A DNA stretch of 64,000 nucleotides, taken from Cristatella mucedo. Lineage: Eukaryota; Bryozoa; Phylactolaemata; Cristatellidae. The notes below the pieces were generated by a model, which was given only the letters and a program-made list of their open reading frames with translations, searched no databases and was not told the origin of the DNA. The position numbers were made by a program, and so were the translations under genes. Every line of letters starts with the position of its first letter. Within the stretch, counting starts at the first letter, position 1. The DNA lies in the NCBI GenBank assembly GCA_009760855.2, contig WPIO01000042.1, positions 1,832,001 through 1,896,000 on the forward strand, read 5' to 3'. Positions 56,961 through 64,000 of this stretch are shown here, one piece after another.

Positions 56961-57570
56961 GTATGCGAGCAGCTTCACTCTAGGCTTACAGCGATGCAAT
57001 TGAGTGGCATTCTCGGCGTCAAATAACAGCTGGCAGAATACGCCATGTCTCGTGCCTTGCATCAGTAATCCTCGATCGCTGTTAAATGGCCTGCTGTACG
57101 CTGTACACTACGAACGTGGACTCGTTACATGAGGGCACGCACGCTGCTAATACACTGTCTATGGGTTTCCTTTATCACCAGTGGCAATCTGTGCTATTTG
57201 GCCTTGTACCTTAACGTTGCTTGCCTCTACTAAGGGTTAACTGTTGCCGAAAGTTGACAAGCGTTGCCAAAGGACTAGCACTGCTACTAACGCTTTGATT
57301 CCTGACAAAGTATGTTAGTGCAAAACATCGTTGCCAGGCCGTGTTTTCTACACTATCCCGCAACGCTAGGTGCAGCGTGCAGCTCTTACAATCATGCTAC
57401 TAGGAGTTGCTTCCGGGATGCCTACTTAAATCGCAATGGGTCTGTCTTATTCCAAACCCCAGCGATGCCCTCTTCACCAGATCACAAAGGTGATGTGCGG
57501 CTTCCACGCGGCGAATGAACCCGGCTGGCATATTCATATATTGAAACTTCTTACCTTGCAAGTAAGTTCC
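56961..57570. other. No feature recognised
   Basis: No domain or repeat seen. Confidence 0.3.
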
Positions 57571-57574
57571 AGTT

Positions 57575-57980
57575 TGGTTTCATCGCTAATCACTCCACAG
57601 AGTCAGCATTGCTTTGGGAGTATAACGATCTACTTAGGGATGGACTTAGGTTGAGTATCTCAACTCCCTTTCTGCATATATGGATGACACCCTAAAATGT
57701 ATGGCATCAAAATTTCTTAAATTGAATGATGATAAAACCAACTTACTAGTTATTAGCAAACCAAGTGTGAATCAGAAATTAAAAAGGCTAACGCCCAAAC
57801 TCGGCTCTGCCAGCATATCTCCAGTTGAATCTGCACAATACCTAGGTGTCATGTTCCAAAGTGACATTCCATTAGACGACCACATCAGCACCACGCTCCA
57901 AAGTCAAGTCTGCCTACTTTCAGCTGCATAACGTTGCTAAAATTCGGGCTTGTTTAGGCAGGGATATCACATTTAAATTG
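57575..57980 (+). mobile_element. LINE A fragment with internal deletion
   Basis: TTCCAGTTTGGTTTCATCGC and CACTCCACAGAGTCAGCATT (the F-x-H-S-T-E-S block) join, after loss of the palm, to F-L-K-L-N-D-D-K-T-N-L-L at 57710 and S-P-V-E-S-A at 57825. It stops at a (GTGA)n array. Confidence 0.8.
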
Positions 57981-57986
57981 ATCGCA

Positions 57987-58072
57987 GTGAGTGTTAGTGA
58001 GTGAGTGAGTGAGTGAGTGAGTGAGTGAGTGAGTGAGTGAGTGAGTGAGTGAGTGAGTGAGTGAGTGAGTGC
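57987..58072. repeat. (GTGA)n microsatellite
   Basis: About 20 GTGA units. Confidence 0.97.
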
Positions 58073-59220
58073 GAGTGAGCCGCAGTGAGCAGCAATCGCA
58101 GCGGCACAAAAGACGGCCAAGGCTTCATCGACTTCGGTCATTCTGCAAGCAGCTTCATTTGAGAGGCTAGCCAGCGGTCAGTGGGAGAGAACCTGCCTTC
58201 TCGTGGCAACTGTGCTAGCGTCTTGTAATTACATCGTAGTAGGCATACTATCGCCTGCGCGCAGAAGCGAATCTCGGCTACGAAGCTCGCGCGAGTCTCG
58301 CAAACACGTCACGAGTGTGCAATCGCGAAGCCAGGAAGCTGTTATTGATATGCTAACTCATCGACTGAATAGTGTTCTGGCTGAGCTATAGGTGCTATAG
58401 GTCCGTGCCGGAGCACTACGCCGTGGTAAAACAGGGAGATGTACGGTGCGAGCTCCATTCTTGTATTTTCCACGAGTCACTGAACCGAATATATAGCAAA
58501 GCGCACAGCGCCCAAGGGTATCTATGCAACCCAGAGCGTCACCATCGCAGCACTGGATACAATTGCGACAGGTTCCGGGAAAGCACTGCACTGCTGCTGT
58601 TGGTCGCTAGCAATGCAGCTGCTTTCATTTTAGCCAATTGCTCTACTCCCACGTGCGAACGGAATGTGGAGGCTGTTGAGTCGGGAAATACACCGCTTGG
58701 AGGGGGGGGGGGGCAACGGTCTAGCAAAGGTTGCCAGCATGTTGACTGGTCGCTGGACCTACGACGTTTAAAGGTTGATCTGCGATTTGCCCTCTGAAAT
58801 TTCGCCACCCTACACCGAGAAACCTTTCTTTCGTGACAGGCAAAAAGACTTTTTTTTCCAATTTGGCAGTGTGAACCGTGTATCTAAAGCCGGTGTGTAA
58901 GTCGCCGTGACAGTCTCAATCGCTCAAAGCTGGCTGGCTGCTTTGTTCACAGGCTCTCAGTCTTGCCCATTAACCAGCAACAGTGCTTTGGCCACATTTT
59001 AACTGCAGGCCTGTGCGTGAGCCGCCAAAGCAATTGGTTACTCGCGTCACCCAGAGAACTCGTTTTTACCGCTCTACTCAGCAGGCATAAGGTTGCTTGT
59101 CATACTTCAAGATTGAATGAAAACACACACGGCAACAGCTCGATGACCAGCAGCAGTAGCAGCAGCAGCAGAAGCAGGAGAAGCAAAAACAACAACAAAT
59201 CAGTAGTAGGGATCACAGCA
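58073..59220. other. No gene recognised; G run near 58702
   Basis: GGAGGGGGGGGGGGGCAAC lies at 58699. Short CAG and AGC runs at 59150-59175 give a small Ser/Arg frame. No domain. Confidence 0.4.
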
Positions 59221-59221
59221 A

Positions 59222-59508
59222 TAATGTAATGTAATGTATCTCCGTCGGTAACTCCACAAAGTCACAAAGACCATGTGGGTGTTACGCAGGAGAGGTTTGT
59301 ATAGCGCACTCACAGCCTAAGTGGCTTTCGGTACGGATTCGGTAGCCAGCAGACTTCGTCTCACGCAACAAAGAGAAAGTGGGAAGCACAGCAGAGTCAG
59401 GAGAGCAGTTGAGGTAGTGAGTGCACGGACGTAGCAGCTCAGGACCGCTGAAAAGGACGAGCCATAGCCGGCAGTAGGAGAGTAGGTGTCGTTGCGTAAG
59501 AAATAATG
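59222..59508 (-). mobile_element. LINE B 3' fragment
   Basis: It matches 53236-53520 almost throughout: (AATGT)n, CTCCGTCGGTAACTCCACAA, GTATAGCGCACTCACAGCCT and CAACAAAGAGAAAGTGGGAA. Less diverged from the 53236 copy than other fragments. Confidence 0.85.
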
Positions 59509-59509
59509 C

Positions 59510-59795
<286 letters not shown>

Positions 59796-59904
59796 GCAGC
59801 TGGTTGGACTCATAAGGAAATCAGCCTGCAAGCTGATTGGTCAAAACGCAGAGCGGCCGGGCCACGAGGAGCCAGCAGTAATCAACAGCGAGGGACGTGT
59901 CGCT

Positions 59905-60025
59905 AATAATTACAATAATAATGCACTTGATAAAGCGCCCTCGGAGAACTTAATCTCTTTCCAGGTGCTTTACATTTGCTGCAAAGGAAAATGCAATTGA
60001 ATGGTAACGTAAAATCATGCCTTAA
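59905..60025 (-). mobile_element. LINE A 3' tail
   Basis: AATAATAATGCACTTGATAA, AGCGCCCTCGGAGAACTTAA, TTCCAGGTGCTTTACATTTG and GCAATTGAATGGTAACGTAA: antisense LINE A end. Confidence 0.88.
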
Positions 60026-60480
60026 CTGAGGGACATGAGCAGCTGCAAGGCCCACAGCTATAAGCTATAGTGCAGCTACGACAACAATTTGTAGTCTTAA
60101 ATCGAAACAAAAGGCTTGCTAATAATATAATCCACAGAGAACCATGAAAGCATCCGAGTTTTTTCATTGCTCAAGAACTCTAAAGGCTGATAAAAGCTGA
60201 GCACTGGGTGCGACAGAGCCTCTGACATAAGAGCAGACTTGTGTTGGCTATATGAATCAAATCCTTCTCGCCACGCAGTGAAAGCTGAATGGATACTTAT
60301 TCAATCCTCCGACCATCGCTCGTAAAGCCTTGTGTTTTTGAAAAGGAAACTGCTCGCTTAGATTATATTATTGTTTTTAGAATATAACTAAGTTTCTTTT
60401 AGAAGAACGGCCTGAAGCTGTCATAGAATCGGTGTGACAGACTGCATAGAGTTAGGGTATCCACCACGCAAACTTGTTCA
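60026..60480. other. No feature recognised
   Basis: No domain or repeat seen between two LINE A tails. Confidence 0.3.
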
Positions 60481-60484
60481 AGTC

Positions 60485-60590
60485 CACGATAATAATAATA
60501 ATGCACTTGATAAAGCGCCCTCAGAGAACTCAATCTCTCTCTAGGCGCTTTACATTTGCTGCAAAGGGAAATGCAATTGAATGGTAACGA
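60485..60590 (-). mobile_element. LINE A 3' tail
   Basis: The sequence is nearly identical to 59915-60010, with an intact hairpin (AAAGCGCC / GGCGCTTT). Confidence 0.88.
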
Positions 60591-62150
60591 TGGAGGGCTG
60601 TCTCTTCTATGGGGCCGTGAAGGACATTCGATCCACATGTGACTACGTTAGCAAAAAATGCAAGGTATGCTAATTATATTGCCCCATTCATTTGGCTGCA
60701 GAAGACAAAATGGCTATGGCCCCGAGTCCTTCGGCTGACAATAAAGGACTGCCAGCTGCAGAATATGAATCCATAACATAGATCGCTTAGTGTGAAATAT
60801 TGTAAGATCGTTCTGCTATTAAAGCTTCTGATTACTTGAACCAAGCGACCCCGAATCTAATGCACGAATTGCGAGTAGTGCCATAAACCCATCCATCTAT
60901 ACATCCACCTATTCATCCATCTATACATCCATCCATCCGTAGCCCGTCCGTGCTTCCGTCCGTCTGTCTGTCTGTGTATTATTATTATATTATTATTATT
61001 ATTATTCTGTCAATCAATCAATCAATTTATCTATCTATCTATCGATTTACAGAGTAGTATTACGAACTAAGTTATGGCTTGGCCAAGTTTTTCTGCCAGT
61101 GAAGACTCCCGATGAGATAGTGGAGCGTCTTCAGGCGACGAGCTCTTTAATTAGACTTTATTAAGGCAGCCACATCGCCTGCAGACACCTCGGACAATCT
61201 TTCAAGGAAGGTCACAGATTGCGACTCAGCAATTGCTTTAATCGAACAGTGGGGGTTTATGGAGGCACGAATTTGCACAATTACTTTAATGAAGAGGGCT
61301 AAAAACCTTTAGGACGAGCCGTTTTGACCTAGGGAGTGAGACTTCTCAGAATTGGTGAGCAAAGTGTGTACCGTCTTATATATATTTTTTGGGTCCAACT
61401 GGGAGGGCTTCAGTTTTCGAGTGCAAAACGCCCTGCTTTTCTAAGTGTCCGGGTGTATACTCGAAAGAAGTCTTCGAAATCAGCTAGATCGTCACCAGAT
61501 CTATACTTCCCTAAGCAGTGTTCAAGCCTGCGCTTAACAAGGCGCATCAATTGCAGTTTTTAATAATTGAAAGGAATCTCCATGACTATGTACACGGACC
61601 TGTGATGAGGAACTCCAAAAATTCCTCCATAAAATGGTTAGACAGCCAGGAGGAGGTTAGTAGACCACAAAAGTGAAAAGCAGGGTCTTTGATGAGGACC
61701 TAATTTCAACAGATTCAAGCGATGGCTCATTCAAAACCACATGTCTTATAGCCAAACCATTCACGAACAACAATAACAACCCCACTTTGTCAGACCACAT
61801 AGACTGAAAGAATGAGAACCCGGGTGGAGTGATCTCAGATACACATCAACCAAAGCATGGCATCATCCACGTCTCGATCGGCAGAAATGCAGCTAGCTTC
61901 CCATGGACAGACTGATCGAGGGTGAATACTCCCATAGTTTTCATTAGGCGGACATCTAACGTACGGAACTTAAGGGGCTGTCGAATAACTTTGTGGCGCT
62001 GATCAAGTGGCCACGTAACTTTTGTAACACTCACGACGGTCGAATTTTCAAAACATGCCGAGGCATGGCGAGTAAAAAACTGCCATAACGAGTGCTAATC
62101 AGCACTTTAAACTTAGGGGTCGTTGGTTTGAAAACCTCGTGGTTAAAAGG
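60591..62150. other. No gene recognised; mixed microsatellites at 60885-61045
   Basis: CATCCATCTATA, CCGTCTGTCTGT, (ATT)n and AATCAATC units lie at 60885-61045. The frame at 61336-61563 shows no domain. Confidence 0.45.
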
Positions 62151-62154
62151 GTGA

Positions 62155-62285
62155 ACAAAGGATGCAGGGAGGTTAGCCCAGGAGGTAAGGTGCTTGCTCT
62201 TCACGACCGTGGTTCTGTGTTCGAATCCTGCAGTTGAGCTATTCTTTATTGCCAACTGACTGCAAATGGTGGTGATAGATGATCG
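62155..62285 (+). mobile_element. SINE1 copy, sense orientation
   Basis: GGTTAGCCCAGGAGGTAAGG (A box), GTTCTGTGTTCGAATCCTGC (B box), ATTCTTTATTGCCAACTGAC and AAATGGTGGTGATAG. The 3' part is truncated. Confidence 0.75.
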
Positions 62286-63010
62286 GGCTCTTCTGGGGCT
62301 ACGAGCGGTTCAATGCCTGTGAAGTAGTGGTTTGCAGTAAGCCGATTATAGCCACTGTGGAGCTTGTGCCTGCTGCAACTTGCTTCAAGCCTGCTACTGT
62401 GCGAACTGTTTGCATCATGCTCTACCGCTCTGAATCTGGACAAGCTGCTATCCTTCACCTTGATACTGCTACTAATGGCTTCGTCACAATGAGTAATGTC
62501 TCTGTTTCCGCTCTCCTTACGTACGCGATGAGGACATCGTTTTCGCGGTGATTTGCAATGCAGCGATATCACCATGCCTCACGTGCCGCTCCTCGACGCT
62601 GACAGGAGAACAACTGGTCTGCCTGCTTGTTCTACTTTTCCACAACGTGTTCTCTAAGTGTTTTTGTCTTCTAGGTGATGATAATTGCTTTGCGGCTGTA
62701 GCTGAAACTTGCTGCGTTCCAGAACGGTATTTTGGCAACGACTGTGTGATGACAATCCTGTACCTGCCATTCAACTGCCTTACGATGACGCAGAGGATTA
62801 ACGTGGTACATATCTCACTAGTCCCTCGTTAGTGTACCCGAAGACTCATCTGTCAGTTTTTTCCGATTTAGGCAAGCTTCTCTTCTTGAGTGTCCTAATC
62901 TCTACACGACTTCGTCTGAAGTGCTTCCACGGACTTGTAAACTTGGTGAATGCAATGCCGCCATCCAAATGTACATGCTAACTAGCTTCGCGTGCCTATG
63001 ACCATAACAA
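62286..63010. other. No feature recognised
   Basis: Frames at 62279-62551 and 62548-62832 are open for about 90 codons each but have no recognisable domain. Confidence 0.35.
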
Positions 63011-63011
63011 A

Positions 63012-63190
63012 ATGCAAGCTGATTTACCAGAGGAGGCTTTTGTATAGCGATAGACAAGCCTTTACGGCTATCACCGCCGCTTTCAGTGGCAATAAAGGAT
63101 CGTCCACCACAGGATTCGAACCCACGACCTCGGGACCGAGGTCATGAAAACCATCCGCCTAACCTAGTGAGCCATCACGGCTCACCATAC
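63012..63190 (-). mobile_element. SINE1 copy, best preserved
   Basis: Antisense: AAGCTGATTTACCAGAGGAG, TTTTGTATAGCGATAGACAA, GGCTATCACCGCCGCTTTCA, GGATTCGAACCCACGACCTC (exact B box complement) and GTGAGCCATCACGGCTCACC (A box). About 175 bp, near the family consensus. Confidence 0.88.
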
Positions 63191-63880
63191 TACTGCTGAT
63201 AAATCGGCTGTCGTAAAAGATAATCTATTCGATTTCTTCATCTGAGTTGCAGTAATTTGAATGTTCACTGCATTCCGAAAGTAAGCCCGCCGATGCATGC
63301 TTCGGACATACGTTGGACCATTATTTCAGAAGAGTTTCTAACTGAGCTAAAGCCAGCCGAGGCTGGATTGCCGAGGCTATGCTAGTTATGAGCCTGATAA
63401 GTTGAAGTTGCAATTGCTAGTGCAACGTCTTGAAAGGTGCTCTCCTCGTTGTCATGTGTGCGTACTAATCTCGCCTGAGTTTGGAATCGTTCAGATATGT
63501 ATTAAAATAGCTCTGCAGCTAAATGCCACTCGCCTGTCTCCAGTTAAGTGGAGCTATGACGTCCGCAACTCTGAAAAGTTTAGGGCTCTAATGACGCATC
63601 GAAGACCGGCTCGTTGGTGGAGCGGCTGCTGGTGATAAAGGTGAAGACAAGATAGCAACACTGACAGCTTCGAAGGTGCCTTAAAATACTAGATTATAGT
63701 TTATGTTAGAGCCTAGCGAGGTGCCGAAGCCTAGCGATCACACCATGAGCTGCTGAGTCAAGTTTATCGGCGTTGGTCTCCCTCAATTTATTGAGTGGTC
63801 AGTAAAACGGCTGCTTACTAAAAAAATTAGAATATGTCGATATATTCACTTTCTATGCATTCTGAATTCTAACACCTAGA
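63191..63880. other. No feature recognised
   Basis: No domain or repeat seen. Confidence 0.3.
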
Positions 63881-63884
63881 CACA

Positions 63885-63965
63885 GATTATGAAAGAACCC
63901 CGAGGCATATGTGAAGCGCCTGAATAGAGATTAAGTTCTCTTGGGGCGCTATATAAATGAAATAT
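63885..63965 (+). mobile_element. SINE2 3' tail with intact hairpin
   Basis: CCGAGGCATATGTGAAGCGC, CTGAATAGAGATTAAGTTCT and TTGGGGCGCTATATAAATGA. It carries AGAGATTAAGTTCTC at 63926-63940, identical to the LINE A hairpin core. An AT-rich tail runs to the window end. Confidence 0.85.
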
Positions 63966-64000
63966 ATTTTATGTATTTTATTTTATTTATTTATTTTATT

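Noticed and set aside
62155-63190. tRNA genes suggested by exact B boxes
   Set aside because: No acceptor-stem pairing or full cloverleaf was found. The boxes belong to a repeated SINE family with a common body.

Overview
This window is animal nuclear DNA; I cannot name the species. Supporting this are dispersed CR1/L2-like LINE fragments ending in microsatellites, a fragment of a LINE with a restriction-like endonuclease, three tRNA-derived SINE families, decayed hAT and pogo/Tigger transposons, long di- and trinucleotide arrays, and single-exon genes with TATA boxes and AATAAA signals. No bacterial gene, operon, CRISPR array, rRNA or convincing free-standing tRNA gene is visible.

The main coding content is a family of four divergent, intact, intronless genes in GC-rich islands: gene 1 (11080-12297, +), gene 2 (27091-28098, +), gene 3 (36114-37406, +) and gene 4 (42466-43374, -). 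Each encodes a core of about 110-130 residues. The core starts with a helix (consensus L-R-R-Y-hydrophobic) leading into an invariant P-R-G-L-R motif. A second helix follows (W in genes 1, 2 and 4, then A-S-x-x-L-M/I), then a charged helical stretch ending in K-x-x-R-D-V-x-E-Y or a variant. Variable low-complexity regions surround the core: Gly, Gln, Ala, Arg/Ser, RG and Asp tracts. I do not recognise a characterised family. Genes 1 and 2 share two short promoter motifs near their TATA boxes, and both have an AATAAA soon after the stop. I call this the PRGLR family; it is the best candidate here for an undescribed system.

Almost everything else is mobile-element debris. LINE A (CR1/L2-like) is present in about twenty fragments, the best at 45121-46835 (-). 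Its 3' end is a conserved hairpin followed by (ATT)n. LINE B is a second CR1/L2-like family ending in (ACATT)n; its fragments include 6420-7200, 53236-54345 and 59222-59510. An R2/NeSL-like fragment lies at 32040-32785 (-). DNA transposons are a GTF2IRD2-like hAT (about 1274-2640), a pogo/Tigger element (about 7480-9645) and a ZMYM-type hAT (33001-34948). SINE1 and SINE2 are tRNA-derived, and the SINE2 tail shares a hairpin core with LINE A. Nested insertions give relative ages.

Other structures are a 206-bp near-perfect palindrome (19573-19778), a perfect 24-bp inverted repeat upstream of gene 2 (26526-26580), a 17-bp inverted repeat (55412-55452), two pairs of unclassified repeats (X and Y), a degenerate TTTAGGG-like tract (44270-44500), and very long simple repeats. 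The genes do not form an operon. Their link is shared ancestry and, for genes 1 and 2, a shared promoter layout.
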